From Paracoccaceae bacterium (GTDB lineage: Bacteria; Pseudomonadota; Alphaproteobacteria; Rhodobacterales; Rhodobacteraceae): a stretch of DNA of 64,000 bases. The position numbers and the translations under genes are program-made. Position 1 is the first letter of the stretch. Each line of letters begins with the position of its first letter. Shown here in pieces: positions 26,928 through 36,679 of the stretch. The DNA lies in assembly GCA_021741245.1 (NCBI GenBank), contig JAIOYF010000008.1, positions 1-64,000 on the forward strand, in the 5' to 3' direction. Under the pieces are notes generated by a model. It saw only the letters and a list, made by a program, of their open reading frames with translations. It had not been told where the DNA came from and made no database searches.

Positions 26928-27989
26928 ATGGAATACAGAACACTTGGCCGCTCTGGACTGAAGGTTTCCGCCATTGCCATGGGCACCTTTACCTTTGGCG
27001 GGGTGGGGCCGTTTGGCCGGGTCGGCAATCAGGGTGTGCCCGAGGCGCGGGCCTTGGTGGATCTGTGTATCGACCACGGCGTCAACCTGTTTGACACCTC
27101 CAACATGTACTCGGGCGGGCTGGCCGAAGAAATTCTGGGCGAGGTGCTGGAGGGGCGGCGGCAAGATGTCCTTGTCACCTCCAAGGCCCGGATGAAGATC
27201 GGACCCGGCCCCAATGACGAGGGCACCAGCCGCTTTCACCTGATCCGGGAATGTGAGCGCAGCCTGAAGCGGTTGCGCACGGATTACATCGATATCTATT
27301 ACATGCACGAATGGGATGGCACGACCCCGGTCGAAGAGAAGATGGCGGCGCTCGATACCCTCGTGCAGCAGGGCAAGATTCGCTATGTGGGCTGCTCGAA
27401 CTATTCCGGCTGGCATGTGATGAAATCGCTGATGGCCTCGGAGCGTGAGCGCCGGGTGCGCTTTGTCACCCAGCAAATCCACTATACGGTGGAGGCGCGC
27501 GAGGCCGAATATGAGCTTTTGCCGATCAGCCTTGATCAGGGCCTTGGCGTTCTGGTCTGGTCACCGCTTGCAGCGGGGTTGCTGACGGGCAAGCATCGGC
27601 GCGGGCAGGCGACACCTGAGACCAGCCGCCAGTTTGCAGGCTGGACGGAACCCCCGATCCGCGATGAAAATCGGTTGTGGGATATCATCGATGTGCTGGT
27701 GGATGTGGGGGCGGCCCATGGGGTTTCGGCGGCGCAAGTGGCGCTGGCATGGCTTTTGACGCGGCCTGCGGTCTCATCGCTGGTGGTGGGGGGGCGCAAC
27801 GCGGCCCAGTTTTCCGACAATATCGCGGCGGTGTCCTTGCGCCTGCGCGACGAGGATCTGGCGCGGCTGGATGCGGTCAGCAAGCCACCCCTGATCTATC
27901 CCTATTGGCATCAGGGCCAGTTTGCGCGGGATCGGTTCTCAGCCGCGGATTGGGCGCTTCATCAGGGCAATGAGCCTGCGGCCTGGTAG
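26928..27989 (+). CDS. Aldo/keto reductase
   Basis: 353-residue NADP-type aldo/keto reductase. It begins MEYRTLGRSGLKVSAIAMG, the usual family opening. The catalytic tetrad is seen as Asp and Tyr in FDTSNMYSGG, Lys in VTSKAR and His in YYMHEWD. The C-terminal cofactor region has SSLVVGGRNAAQ. The open frame reaches upstream, but the chosen ATG has GGGGGAA before it. It converges on the dhaL end, with strong hairpins between them. The substrate is unknown; it belongs to the oxidoreductase group that also includes sugar and ketone reductases. Confidence 0.9.
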   Translation: MEYRTLGRSGLKVSAIAMGTFTFGGVGPFGRVGNQGVPEARALVDLCIDHGVNLFDTSNMYSGGLAEEILGEVLEGRRQDVLVTSKARMKIGPGPNDEGTSRFHLIRECERSLKRLRTDYIDIYYMHEWDGTTPVEEKMAALDTLVQQGKIRYVGCSNYSGWHVMKSLMASERERRVRFVTQQIHYTVEAREAEYELLPISLDQGLGVLVWSPLAAGLLTGKHRRGQATPETSRQFAGWTEPPIRDENRLWDIIDVLVDVGAAHGVSAAQVALAWLLTRPAVSSLVVGGRNAAQFSDNIAAVSLRLRDEDLARLDAVSKPPLIYPYWHQGQFARDRFSAADWALHQGNEPAAW

Positions 27990-27997
27990 GGGGATGG

Positions 27998-28064
27998 GAC
28001 CGCCCCAAGGGGGCGGTCTGCAAAATCCTTTGAAGGATTTTCGAAATTTATTGGAATAAATTTC
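27998..28064. terminator. Three stacked hairpins between convergent genes
   Basis: Hairpin 1: GACCGCCCC 27998-28006 with GGGGCGGTC 28010-28018. Hairpin 2: AAAATCC 28022-28028 with GGATTTT 28035-28041. Hairpin 3: AAATTTATT 28045-28053 with AATAAATTT 28056-28064. The first is GC-rich and the others AT-rich. The placement suggests bidirectional termination for the reductase and dhaL transcripts. Confidence 0.75.
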
Positions 28065-28067
28065 CGC

Positions 28068-28679
28068 CTAGCCGCGATCTGCGATCGCGGCGGCGATGCT
28101 GGTCATGGCAAGCATGCCCGGATCATCCATGCCAATGGTCTTTTCGCCAAAGATGCGGGCCCGGCCAATGGTGGCGGGTTTGTCGCGCAGGGCCAGTTGT
28201 GCGGCCGCTGCGGCCTCAGCTACTGCCGTGGCGATGGCCTCGCGCGATGTCAGGTCAGCGGTTGCCTTTGCCATCGCGTCCAGACTGTCAAGCACGGTCT
28301 TGCCGCCCAGATCGGCCTTGCCACGGGTCTGCATCGCATCCCTTGCCCCACCGATCAGCGCCGAGATCTGTGCCGGGTCCACGGATGTGTGGCCGCGCAG
28401 GGTTTTGGCCATCGACATCAGCCCCGTGGCCATCAGCGTGCCATAGGACGAGCCCGAGGTTTTGGTAAAGGCCTGTGCGCAGGCCAAGAGCGCCTGCCCG
28501 AGGTCATCGGGCAAGTCAGGTGCAAGGTCGGCCATGGCCGAGGCGCCGCGTTTCATCGTGACCCCCAGATCGCCATCGCCAAGCGCCCCGTCGGCGGCAT
28601 TCAGGGCATCAAACTCGCGTTCCATCGCCGTGGCCAGCCGCGCGATGGCGGCGCGCAGATCGGTAACGGTCAGCGTCAT
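28068..28679 (-). CDS. dhaL: Dihydroxyacetone kinase L subunit (DhaL-like)
   Basis: 203 residues. This is the nucleotide-binding subunit of the DhaKL kinase family. The ADP-Mg site appears as DGALGDGDLGVTMKRGA near residue 30, with GSSYGTLMATGLM near 77 and KTVLDSLDAM near 105. It overlaps dhaK by 4 bases. No DhaM phosphotransfer subunit is encoded nearby, so ATP may be used directly or DhaM may be elsewhere. Related DhaKL pairs in sugar clusters phosphorylate ketotetroses as well as dihydroxyacetone. Confidence 0.88.
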   Translation of the reverse strand: MTLTVTDLRAAIARLATAMEREFDALNAADGALGDGDLGVTMKRGASAMADLAPDLPDDLGQALLACAQAFTKTSGSSYGTLMATGLMSMAKTLRGHTSVDPAQISALIGGARDAMQTRGKADLGGKTVLDSLDAMAKATADLTSREAIATAVAEAAAAAQLALRDKPATIGRARIFGEKTIGMDDPGMLAMTSIAAAIADRG

Positions 28680-29683
28680 TTGACGCTCCAGAACGCGCAG
28701 TCGCAGGGCGCCTTGAGGTAGGTTTCCAGCTCGGCATCCAGCTTGATCAGGGTAAAGGACACGCCTGCCATTTCCATGCTGGTGGCATAGCGCCCGACCA
28801 GTGGCATCACCACCTCGGCCCCGGCGGCATCAAGCCGGGTCTTGACGATGCGGTAAAGAATATAGAGTTCTTCCGGCGGGGTGGCGCCAAGGCTGTTGAC
28901 AAGGATCGAGACGCGATCCCCCGCCGCAAGCGGCATGTCGGCCAAAAGCCTGTCCATCATTTCGGAGGCGATGGCATCGGCGGGGCGCAGCTTGTCGCGC
29001 CAGACGCCCGGCTCGCCATGGATGCCCATGCCCATCTCCATCTCATCCTCGGCGATGTCAAAGGTGGGCTTGCCTGCCTGTGGAACGATGCAAGATGACA
29101 GCGCCGCGCCCACCGAGCGGCTGGCATCGGCCGCCTTTTGCGCAACGCGGGTCACACCATCCAGATCGAGCCCCGCCTCGGCTGCGGCGCCTGCGATCTT
29201 GAAGGCATAGACCATGCCGGCAACACCGCGCCGTTTAGCGGCCTCGGCCGGGGGGGCGGAGGCGATGTCATCGGCCAAGATCACGGTGGTGCAGGTGATG
29301 TCTTCAAACTCCACCAGCTCCCCCGCCATGTCGAAGTTCATGATATCGCCGCCGTAATTGCCGTAAAGCCGCAGCACGCCTGCGCCGCTGTCGGCGGCCC
29401 GCAGGGCATCGGCCATCTGCTCGGCCGAAGGGCTGGCAAAGACATCGCCAATTGCGCAGGCATCCAAGAGGCCCGGCCCGACATAGCCGGTAAACACCGG
29501 CAAATGGCCCGAGCCGCCGCCGGTGACGATGCCCACCTTGCCGGGTTTGCCCGGCATTGCGCGGGCCACAACACGGCCTGTGTCGCCCGCAAGGCGATAG
29601 AATTCGGGATGCGCCGCCGTCAGGCCTGCCAGCATCTCATCGACGTAATCAACCGGGTTGTTGAGGATCTTTTTCATTGTCAT
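28676..29683 (-). CDS. dhaK: Dihydroxyacetone kinase K subunit (DhaK-like)
   Basis: 335 residues. This subunit binds dihydroxyacetone or a related ketose by a covalent hemiaminal to a His, expected in GMGIHGEPG near residue 215. The N-terminal signature GGGSGHLPVFTGYVGPGLLD near residue 57 is the family substrate loop. A second in-frame ATG six bases later is possible. It is the penultimate gene of the leftward ABC transporter operon, so a short-chain ketose phosphate should be one product of the pathway. Confidence 0.92.
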   Translation of the reverse strand: MTMKKILNNPVDYVDEMLAGLTAAHPEFYRLAGDTGRVVARAMPGKPGKVGIVTGGGSGHLPVFTGYVGPGLLDACAIGDVFASPSAEQMADALRAADSGAGVLRLYGNYGGDIMNFDMAGELVEFEDITCTTVILADDIASAPPAEAAKRRGVAGMVYAFKIAGAAAEAGLDLDGVTRVAQKAADASRSVGAALSSCIVPQAGKPTFDIAEDEMEMGMGIHGEPGVWRDKLRPADAIASEMMDRLLADMPLAAGDRVSILVNSLGATPPEELYILYRIVKTRLDAAGAEVVMPLVGRYATSMEMAGVSFTLIKLDAELETYLKAPCDCAFWSVK

Positions 29684-29692
29684 CGTCCTTTT

Positions 29693-30673
29693 TCAGCTTC
29701 GGCTGCCCTTGGCGCGCCATGTGTTCACGATCATCACAAAAATCAAAAGGCTTCCCCAGATCAATTCGCGCGCGAAATTCGACACGCCGACCATGTTCAG
29801 CCCCGAAGACAGGAATTGCATCGACAGCACCGCAAGGATCACCCCGATCACCCGGCCATAACCGCCATAAGGGTTCACCCCGCCCAGAACCGCGATCAGC
29901 ACCGCCAGAAGCAGGTAGCTGGAGCCATAGTCGGCCTTGGCGGAGTTGGCGCGGCTCATCACCACCATGCCCGCGATGGCGGCAAGGGCGCCCGACAGCA
30001 TATAGACCTTGATCAACATGGCGTCGATGTTGATGGCGGCAAAGCGCGCAGCCAAGGGGTTTGCGCCATACATGCGCAGTTTCACGCCAAATCCGGTGCG
30101 TGTCAGCAGATAGGAGATGCCCGCCGCAAGCACGACAAAGACGATCAGCGGCGTGGGGATGCCCAGCAGGGTTGTGTTGCCGATCCATGCGGTGGCGGGC
30201 GGAAAACCCATCATGGCCGATCCCCCGGTCAGGGCAATGGCGATGCCGGTAAAGATCAGACCAGAGCCCAAGGTTGCCAGAATGGGTGGCAGGCCCAAGA
30301 GGGCCACGAGGATGCCGTTGCACAGCCCCGCCAGCAGCCCGACACACATCGCGGCGGCATAGGCCATCATCAAGACCCCGGCACCATCGCCGGATCCGGT
30401 GACCTGCGTCAGGATCATGGCGGCAATGATGGCCGAGAGGTTGGCAATGCCCACCACGGAGAGATCGATCCCCCCCGTCAGCATCGTGATGGTCATGGCC
30501 AGCGCCAGAATGGCGAATTCAGGGAATTGGAACGCCATCGAGGTCATGTTTTGCGCGCTGAGGAACTTGTCCGGCGACAAGAGCGACATGAAGACAAAGA
30601 CGGCCACGGCGATGACGGCAAGGCGCCCCTCGGTCGAGGCCAGAAGGCGGCTGATGGCGGGTGAGTTTGACAT
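29693..30673 (-). CDS. Sugar ABC transporter permease (RbsC-like), second
   Basis: 326 residues with about nine hydrophobic membrane segments in the style of the RbsC/BPD_transp_2 family, for example AILALAMTITMLTGGIDLSV, the conserved loop motif. The frame is open 34 codons further upstream, but the ATG at 30673 has AAGGGGG before it. It forms a heterodimer with the preceding permease and works with the two-domain ATPase and binding protein encoded ahead in the operon. Confidence 0.9.
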   Translation of the reverse strand: MSNSPAISRLLASTEGRLAVIAVAVFVFMSLLSPDKFLSAQNMTSMAFQFPEFAILALAMTITMLTGGIDLSVVGIANLSAIIAAMILTQVTGSGDGAGVLMMAYAAAMCVGLLAGLCNGILVALLGLPPILATLGSGLIFTGIAIALTGGSAMMGFPPATAWIGNTTLLGIPTPLIVFVVLAAGISYLLTRTGFGVKLRMYGANPLAARFAAINIDAMLIKVYMLSGALAAIAGMVVMSRANSAKADYGSSYLLLAVLIAVLGGVNPYGGYGRVIGVILAVLSMQFLSSGLNMVGVSNFARELIWGSLLIFVMIVNTWRAKGSRS

Positions 30674-30684
30674 GTCTGGCCCCC

Positions 30685-31671
30685 TTATGCCGAACGTGCG
30701 GCGGCGCGCTTGGCCTGCCATGCGGGAAGACCGGTGCCGATCAGGATCAAAAGGCCAATCGCGACCGATTGCCATGTGGACGGGATGCCCAGCACGATCA
30801 GGCTGTTGCGGACCAGAACGATCAGCGCGACGCCCAGAATGGTGCCGGTCAGCGTGCCATGCCCCCCGGCCAGCCGGGCCCCGCCCAGAACCACGGCGGC
30901 GATCACCGACAGCTCCAGCCCGACAAGGTCAAACGGGTTGGCCACGCGCGCCATGCTGGCATGGATCACCCCGGCCAGACCGGCAAGGATGCCGACATAG
31001 ACATAGACGAAAAACTGCACCCGACGCACATTGATCCCGATGCGCCGCGCGCTTTCCACCGAGCCGCCGATGGCAAAGATCTGCCGCCCCAGCATGGTGC
31101 GTTGCAAGATGAACCATGTCAGCACGATCACGATCACGGTCACCGCAAAGGCGCCGTGCAGCGAATAGAACGAACCATCCGCATTTTCGCCGCGCAACAG
31201 CATCATGCGGCCAAATTCGCGCATGCCGGGGGGCAGGGTGGTGATCTGCTTTTGCCCGATGAAGGTCAGCATGAAGCCGCGAAAGATCGACAGCGTTCCA
31301 AGGGTGACGATCAGCGTGGGCAGGCCCATGATCGCGATCAGCACCCCGTTGATCGCGCCCAAAAGCGCCCCCACGCACATGCCAAAGCCCAAGGCCCCCC
31401 ACCATGGCATTCCCGGCAGGGCGGCATTGAGGGCCATGGCGGTCACATACATGGTAAAGGCCGCAACGGCGGTAAAGCTGACGTCAATGCCGCCCGAGAT
31501 CAGCACGATCATCGCGGCCACGGCAAAGATGCCCAGCACGATGCCGCCGCGCAACAGGTCGGTCAGCGTGGCCACCGACAAGAACCCCGGGTCCGAGGCC
31601 GCTGCCGCCGCACAAAAGGCCAAAATGACAAGGGCCACGAGGGTTTCATTGCGTGTCCAGTCGATCTTCAT
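30685..31671 (-). CDS. Sugar ABC transporter permease (RbsC-like), first
   Basis: 328-residue inner-membrane permease with multiple hydrophobic helices and the family motif MIVLISGGIDVSFTAVAAF near residue 57. It starts inside the ATPase stop (ATGA overlap). With the second permease it makes the channel of a CUT2-class carrier, the class that usually moves pentoses, tetritols and related sugars. Confidence 0.92.
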   Translation of the reverse strand: MKIDWTRNETLVALVILAFCAAAAASDPGFLSVATLTDLLRGGIVLGIFAVAAMIVLISGGIDVSFTAVAAFTMYVTAMALNAALPGMPWWGALGFGMCVGALLGAINGVLIAIMGLPTLIVTLGTLSIFRGFMLTFIGQKQITTLPPGMREFGRMMLLRGENADGSFYSLHGAFAVTVIVIVLTWFILQRTMLGRQIFAIGGSVESARRIGINVRRVQFFVYVYVGILAGLAGVIHASMARVANPFDLVGLELSVIAAVVLGGARLAGGHGTLTGTILGVALIVLVRNSLIVLGIPSTWQSVAIGLLILIGTGLPAWQAKRAAARSA

Positions 31672-33155
31672 GATGCCAGCCTATGTGCAAGCTCGGTTTC
31701 CGAAACCTGACCCGAGGCAAAGCCCTGAACCAATCGTCCGTCCTTCATCACCAAGATGCGATGCGCGGTGGACAGAACCTCGGGCAAATCATCCGAGATC
31801 ACGATCACCCCAAGACCACTTGCGGCCAGATCGGCAATGATGCCGTGAATTTCGGCCTTTGATCCCACATCCACCCCGACACTCGGGCCGTTGAGGATCA
31901 AGACCTTGGGCGAGCGCGCCATCCAGCGGGCCAGAACCACACGCTGCTGATTGCCGCCCGAAAGCGAGCGGACGGGGGCGGTGGGATCGGGGGCCTTGAC
32001 CGACAGGCGGCGTAGCCAGTCGCCTGCCTCGCCCAGCAGGGCGCGCCAGTCCAAGACGCCCGCCGCATTGCCATGCGCATCAAGCCGCCCGATGGCGATG
32101 TTTTGCACGATGCTTTGGGTCAAAAACAGCCCCTCGGTCAGGCGATCTTCGGGGACATAGCCAATTCCAGCCTCGGCCGCCGCCACGGGATTGCCCAGCG
32201 GCACGCCCCTGTCGTTCAGGCGGATGCTGCCGCCATCGGGGGCCACAAGGCCAAACAGCGCCTTGGCCAAGGCCGTGCGGCCCGAGCCAAGCAAGCCAGA
32301 GACGGCCAGGACCTCGCCCGCGTGCAGATCAAAGGAGACATCGGCAAAGATACCGGTCTTGTTCAACCCCTCGACCCGCAACAAAACCGGGGCATTTTCG
32401 GCCAAGGGGGCAGGGGGTTGGGCGGCCACATCGCGGCCCGTCATATGGCGCGTCAGGCTGGCTGCATCAAACTCTGTCGCCGGGCCCTCGGCCACCTTTT
32501 GGCCATTGCGCAGCACCACGACATGCTCACACACCTCCAGCACCTCGGCCAGCTTGTGGCTGACAAAGAGCACGGCCACACCATCGGCCTTGAGCCGCCG
32601 GATGATGTCCAAAAGCACCCGCACCTCACGTTCGGTCAGCGCGGTGGTTGGTTCATCCATGATGATGAGCCGCGCCTTGGTGGCCAGCGCCCGGCAGATC
32701 GCGACCAGTTGCTTATGCGCAACCGACAGTGTTTCGACCGCCACATCGAGCGGGATATCGACGCCGATCCGGCTTAGCGTTTGTGCGGCCAATGCGCGGG
32801 CGCGGCCCCTGCGCACAAGGCGGGAGCCATGGCTGATTTCGGCGGAAAAGGCGATGTTTTCGGCAACGCTCAGGTTCGGGAACAGGCTGAAATCCTGAAA
32901 AATGACCTTGATCCCCGCATCGGCGGAAAGTCGGGGGTTCAATGGCCCTTGGGTCTTGCCCGCAAAGACGATCTTGCCCCGGTCAGGGCGTTCTACCCCG
33001 GCGAGGATCTTGATCAGCGTGGATTTGCCAGAGCCGTTTTCGCCAGCAAGGCAGACCGCTTCGCCCGCCGCAATGGAAAACCCCACGCCGTCCAAGGCGG
33101 TGATCCCGGAATAGGTTTTTGTCACACCGTCAAGCGTGACCAATGCATCTGTCAT
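31668..33155 (-). CDS. Sugar ABC transporter ATPase with two nucleotide-binding domains (RbsA/MglA-like)
   Basis: 495 residues with two ABC domains. The first has Walker A GENGSGKST near residue 39 and Walker B with LIIMDEPTTAL; its signature motif is replaced by TLSVAHKQ, which is usual in this class. The second has GLLGSGRTA as a degenerate Walker A and a canonical LSGGNQQR signature near 400. The ATG at 33155 has AAGGAA before it. It energises the two permeases downstream. Confidence 0.94.
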   Translation of the reverse strand: MTDALVTLDGVTKTYSGITALDGVGFSIAAGEAVCLAGENGSGKSTLIKILAGVERPDRGKIVFAGKTQGPLNPRLSADAGIKVIFQDFSLFPNLSVAENIAFSAEISHGSRLVRRGRARALAAQTLSRIGVDIPLDVAVETLSVAHKQLVAICRALATKARLIIMDEPTTALTEREVRVLLDIIRRLKADGVAVLFVSHKLAEVLEVCEHVVVLRNGQKVAEGPATEFDAASLTRHMTGRDVAAQPPAPLAENAPVLLRVEGLNKTGIFADVSFDLHAGEVLAVSGLLGSGRTALAKALFGLVAPDGGSIRLNDRGVPLGNPVAAAEAGIGYVPEDRLTEGLFLTQSIVQNIAIGRLDAHGNAAGVLDWRALLGEAGDWLRRLSVKAPDPTAPVRSLSGGNQQRVVLARWMARSPKVLILNGPSVGVDVGSKAEIHGIIADLAASGLGVIVISDDLPEVLSTAHRILVMKDGRLVQGFASGQVSETELAHRLAS

Positions 33156-33176
33156 GTCCGTTCCTTGGTCGGTGTC

Positions 33177-33223
33177 GCGAAAGCGGTGGGGCAGCGACGG
33201 CCACCCCACCCCCAGCTTTTCGC
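33177..33223 (-). promoter_or_regulatory. Intercistronic hairpin after the sugar-binding protein gene
   Basis: GCGAAAGC at 33177-33184 pairs with GCTTTTCGC at 33215-33223, extended by a GGTGGGG/CCCCACC inner part. Such stems between a binding-protein gene and its transporter genes usually stabilise the upstream message or reduce read-through, which fits the need for more binding protein than ATPase. Confidence 0.6.
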
Positions 33224-33228
33224 GAGGA

Positions 33229-34206
33229 TCAGAACGGATAGTCGGCCATGTTGTCCTTGTTCACGTTGACCCAAGCCTGACCGTAGATCACCTTGCCGTC
33301 CAGCTTGATGGCGTTATAGCCCGACAGCCCAAGGTCCATGCCATCGGTGACGGTTTCACCCGCCATGACCATCGTCGCCAGCTTGTTCATCGCATAGCCC
33401 GCGACCGATGGATCCCAGAAGCCGATGCCATCAACCGCGCCCGTATCCAGATACTGGCCCGCGATGGAGGGAAGCGAGGTGCCAAAGACGCAGGTCTTGT
33501 CGGCAATGCCACGCTCTTCAATCGCCAGACCGATGCCCGCCACGTCGGTGGAGGCAGAGCCTTGCAGACCCTTTACATTCGGGAAGGCGCGCAGAACTTC
33601 TTGTGCCTTTTCATAGGCTTTTTGCTGGTCGTCAAAGGTTTCGTTCTTGTCGCCGACCATCACCATGTTCGGGTATTTCTCTTTTTGGTAGGCAATCGCG
33701 CCATCCACCCACTGGTTGTGGGTCTGGCTGGTCAGGGAGCCGACGAACACGGCATATTCGCCTTCGCCGCCCATGCAGGTGGCCATCTGTTCCATCAGGT
33801 TGGCGCCGAAGTCTTCGTTCTTGAAGGCCTCAAGGTCATAGCTGGTGTTTTGCTGGCTTGCGGCCTCATGCGTGATGACGGTGATGCCGGCATCCATGGC
33901 GCGCTTGAGAACGGGTTCCAGCGCCTCTGGCGACATTGGCACGACGGCAAGGGCGTTGACGCCTTGGGCGATCATATCCTCGATCAGGGCGGCTTGCTGC
34001 TGCGGGTCTGCCTGTGCCGGGCCTACCTGAAACGCATCATTGCCGGTGTCGGCGGCATATTGCTTGACGCCTTCTTCCATGCGGTTGAACCACTGGATGC
34101 CTGCGATTTTCACGACCGTGGCGATTTTGCTGGATTCGGCAAGGGCCGGCATTGCGAGCATTGAGGCCGAAGCAGCAAGCAGGACAAGTGTCTTGGTGGT
34201 CTTCAT
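33229..34206 (-). CDS. Periplasmic sugar-binding protein (RbsB-like)
   Basis: 325 residues. The signal peptide ends near residue 23 (MPALA-ES). The rest is a type I periplasmic binding fold with [19 protein letters not shown] near 90 and a C-terminal [15 protein letters not shown]. It feeds the CUT2 transporter encoded just downstream. It has relatives among LsrB/RbsB and tetritol-binding proteins; the ligand is not fixed by sequence. The 236 bases between it and acoC contain an A/T-rich part that probably holds its own promoter. Confidence 0.92.
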   Translation of the reverse strand: MKTTKTLVLLAASASMLAMPALAESSKIATVVKIAGIQWFNRMEEGVKQYAADTGNDAFQVGPAQADPQQQAALIEDMIAQGVNALAVVPMSPEALEPVLKRAMDAGITVITHEAASQQNTSYDLEAFKNEDFGANLMEQMATCMGGEGEYAVFVGSLTSQTHNQWVDGAIAYQKEKYPNMVMVGDKNETFDDQQKAYEKAQEVLRAFPNVKGLQGSASTDVAGIGLAIEERGIADKTCVFGTSLPSIAGQYLDTGAVDGIGFWDPSVAGYAMNKLATMVMAGETVTDGMDLGLSGYNAIKLDGKVIYGQAWVNVNKDNMADYPF

Positions 34207-34442
34207 GTCTTCCTCCCTAGGGTGACCCTGCGTCAGGGCCGTTCATTGTGATCATCACCTTAGGCAATCTTGCCCAAGTTTCTAGTGATTTTACCGGTTG
34301 ATCCGATAATTTTTCTATACATTACAGTGTCTTAGATTCATTAACATGCGTCAGGGGACCCCTTTCGCGGATCGCGAAACAGGCGCGTCAGGTCCCGCCG
34401 TTTGGTCCGTTTCGGGGCGTGGCGGGCCGCCCCGGCGGGTCG

Positions 34443-35693
34443 CTACCCAAGCCCGCGCAGGGGCGGTGCCGGGATCTCTTGGTCAAACAGCGCCGCGATC
34501 AGGTCGGGGGCTGCGGCATGGGGCAGATGCCCCGCGCCTTTGATCAGATGAATGGCGGCGGTTGGCGGAAGCTGGGCCACATCGTGCCAGTCAAGGATGC
34601 GGTCCATGGTGCCAAACACAACCCTGATCGGGCATGTCAGGCGCGCAAGATCAGCCGTGATGTCGATCTGCTGAAAGCCTGCCTGCGCGACCGCATTGGC
34701 AAGCGCCGCCTGACCGGGCCGAAGGATGTGAAGGCGCGCCAACTCTTGTGTCAGGGCCATCGCGGACAGGGGGCCTGCGTCCAGCAAGGACAGTGCCCGC
34801 GACAGGGCGGCGGGGGTTTGCGCGGCAAGCATCCCATCGGTGAACGCGGCGTTGATCCGGGCGCCAAGCCCTGCCGGGGCCAGCAAGACGAGCGAGGCCG
34901 CGCGTGCGCCCAAGTGCGTGGCAAGCCGGGTGGCGATCGCGCCGCCCAGCGAATGGCCGATCAGGTGCAGCGGGCCTTGCGGAAGGGATTTGGCGATCAG
35001 ATCCACCGCTGCCTCAAGGCTATGGGCGATGGCGGTGCTTTGGCCATGCCCTGGCAGATCGACGGCCAGCACCCTGTGGCCAAGGGCGGCCAAGCGGCGC
35101 GGCAGGTCGCGCCAGCCGCGATGATCGTCAAACAAGCCATGCAGCAGAACAATGGGCGTACCTGTGCCGCCAAGGTCATGCACCGCGATGTCGCCCGCGG
35201 CACCTGCGGAGATATCCGCGGCCATGATCCGCCCGCGCCGCCCGGTGCCTTGCACCAGTGACAGATCAACCCCGGCCTTGCGCGCCGCGGCCCGTGCGGC
35301 GGGGCTTGCTGCCGGGCGGGGGCCCGTGGTGGCATCGGCGGGTCTGTACGCCGACGTCACCGCCAACTCCGCCTCACGGAGGGGAGGTGAGGCGCTTGGA
35401 GCCTTAGTGGTTTGTTGCGTGGCAGGAGCGAGGGCGGGGGTATCGCCTGCACCCTCTACCTCCACCTCGGCAATGGGGTGTTCCAGTGCCACGGTTTCGC
35501 CCGCCACCACCAGTTGGGCGCGCAAGATGCCATCGGTCAGGGCGGGCACCTCTACCACCGTCTTGTCGGTTTCCACCTCCAGCAGCACATCGCCACGGCG
35601 GAAGGCCGCACCGACGGCCACCAGCCAGTCGACGACCTTGGCCTCTTCCATGGTTTCGCCCAAGCGGGGCAGGTTGATCGTTACGCGGCCCAT
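34443..35693 (-). CDS. acoC: Acetoin-dehydrogenase E2-like protein with alpha/beta hydrolase domain (AcoC)
   Basis: 416 residues in three parts. An N-terminal lipoyl domain carries the lipoate Lys K44 in ETDKTVV. A short subunit-binding domain at about 128-160 (SPAARAAARKAG) follows. Then comes an alpha/beta hydrolase domain with nucleophile S248 in GHSLGG, a probable Asp in FGTMDRI and His in GAGHLPH. This lipoyl-plus-hydrolase architecture is that of AcoC of acetoin dehydrogenase complexes and not of pyruvate E2. It overlaps acoB by 13 bases. It should accept the acyl group released by AcoA/AcoB and pass it to CoA. Confidence 0.9.
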   Translation of the reverse strand: MGRVTINLPRLGETMEEAKVVDWLVAVGAAFRRGDVLLEVETDKTVVEVPALTDGILRAQLVVAGETVALEHPIAEVEVEGAGDTPALAPATQQTTKAPSASPPLREAELAVTSAYRPADATTGPRPAASPAARAAARKAGVDLSLVQGTGRRGRIMAADISAGAAGDIAVHDLGGTGTPIVLLHGLFDDHRGWRDLPRRLAALGHRVLAVDLPGHGQSTAIAHSLEAAVDLIAKSLPQGPLHLIGHSLGGAIATRLATHLGARAASLVLLAPAGLGARINAAFTDGMLAAQTPAALSRALSLLDAGPLSAMALTQELARLHILRPGQAALANAVAQAGFQQIDITADLARLTCPIRVVFGTMDRILDWHDVAQLPPTAAIHLIKGAGHLPHAAAPDLIAALFDQEIPAPPLRGLG

Positions 35694-36679
35694 TCGGGGG
35701 CCTCACGCGTGACAAGCCAGCGGGCGGTGTCATGGATCAGTTGCGCCGACGGGATGGACCCCCGCTCCAGCGCGGGCGAGACGGGGATGGGAATATCCTC
35801 GCCGCCCAGCCGCAAGATCGGCTCTTCCAGCCAGTCAAAGCAGGTCTCAGACAGCCGCGCGGCCACCTCAGACGCGACAGAGCCCGTCACCACGGCCTCG
35901 GTCACCACCATGGCGCGGCCTGTGCGTTTCACGGCCTCGATCAGCGGGGCCATGTCCAGTGGGTTGAGGCAGCGCAGGTCGATCACCTCGGCCTCCACCC
36001 CCGAAGCCGCAAGGCGGTCGGCGGCGGCAAGGCTTTCGTGCAGCATCCGGCTGTAGGACAAGATCACCAGATCACGCCCCGCACGGCGCGTGACGGGCGC
36101 GCCCCATGCGCCATCGGGGGTGTCCACGTCCAGCGCGCCCTTCATCGTGTAAAGCCCCTTGTGTTCGATGAACACCACCGGGTCTGCTTGCGTGAGGGAC
36201 TGGCGCAGCAGGTGATAGGCATCGTTCACCGTGGCGGGCATCACCAGCCGCAGGCCGGGGGTATGCATCACCCAAGCCTCAAGGCTTTGACTGTGCTGGG
36301 CAGCGGCGGAGCGGCCCGTGCCGCCTTGGGTGCGCAGCACCATTGGAACACCGATCTGACCGCCGAACATATAGCGGCTTTTGGCGGCCTGATTGGCAAG
36401 CTGATCCATCGTCATACCGATGAAATCCACATACATCAGTTCGGCCACCGGGCGCATGCCGGTCATCGCAGCCCCCACCGCCGCGCCCACGATGGCGGGT
36501 TCAGAGATCGGCGCATCAATCACGCGCTCGGGGCCATAAAGGTCGATCAATCCCTTGGTCACGCCGTAAGCGCCGCCGTAGAGGCCCACTTCCTCGCCGA
36601 TCAGAATGATCGAGGGATCAACCGCCATGGCATCCAAGAGCGCCTGTCTGATCGCATCGCGATAGGTGCTTTCGATCAT
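35681..36679 (-). CDS. acoB: TPP-dependent dehydrogenase E1 beta subunit (AcoB-like)
   Basis: 332 residues of the transketolase-fold E1 beta family. Features: IGEEVGLYGGAYGVTKGL near residue 27, DAPISEPAIVGAAVGAAMTG near 58 and AAQHSQSLEAW near 125. With AcoA it cleaves an alpha-hydroxyketone using thiamine diphosphate. Its start overlaps the acoA stop by 4 bases. Being next to AcoC and a sugar kinase rather than a classic acetoin operon suggests the substrate may be a sugar-derived hydroxyketone. Confidence 0.92.
   Translation of the reverse strand: MIESTYRDAIRQALLDAMAVDPSIILIGEEVGLYGGAYGVTKGLIDLYGPERVIDAPISEPAIVGAAVGAAMTGMRPVAELMYVDFIGMTMDQLANQAAKSRYMFGGQIGVPMVLRTQGGTGRSAAAQHSQSLEAWVMHTPGLRLVMPATVNDAYHLLRQSLTQADPVVFIEHKGLYTMKGALDVDTPDGAWGAPVTRRAGRDLVILSYSRMLHESLAAADRLAASGVEAEVIDLRCLNPLDMAPLIEAVKRTGRAMVVTEAVVTGSVASEVAARLSETCFDWLEEPILRLGGEDIPIPVSPALERGSIPSAQLIHDTARWLVTREAPEWAA

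Noticed and set aside
29138-30664. 508-codon plus-strand open frame
   Set aside because: Antisense to dhaK and a permease; His/Gln/Gly-rich composition typical of shadow frames in high-GC DNA.
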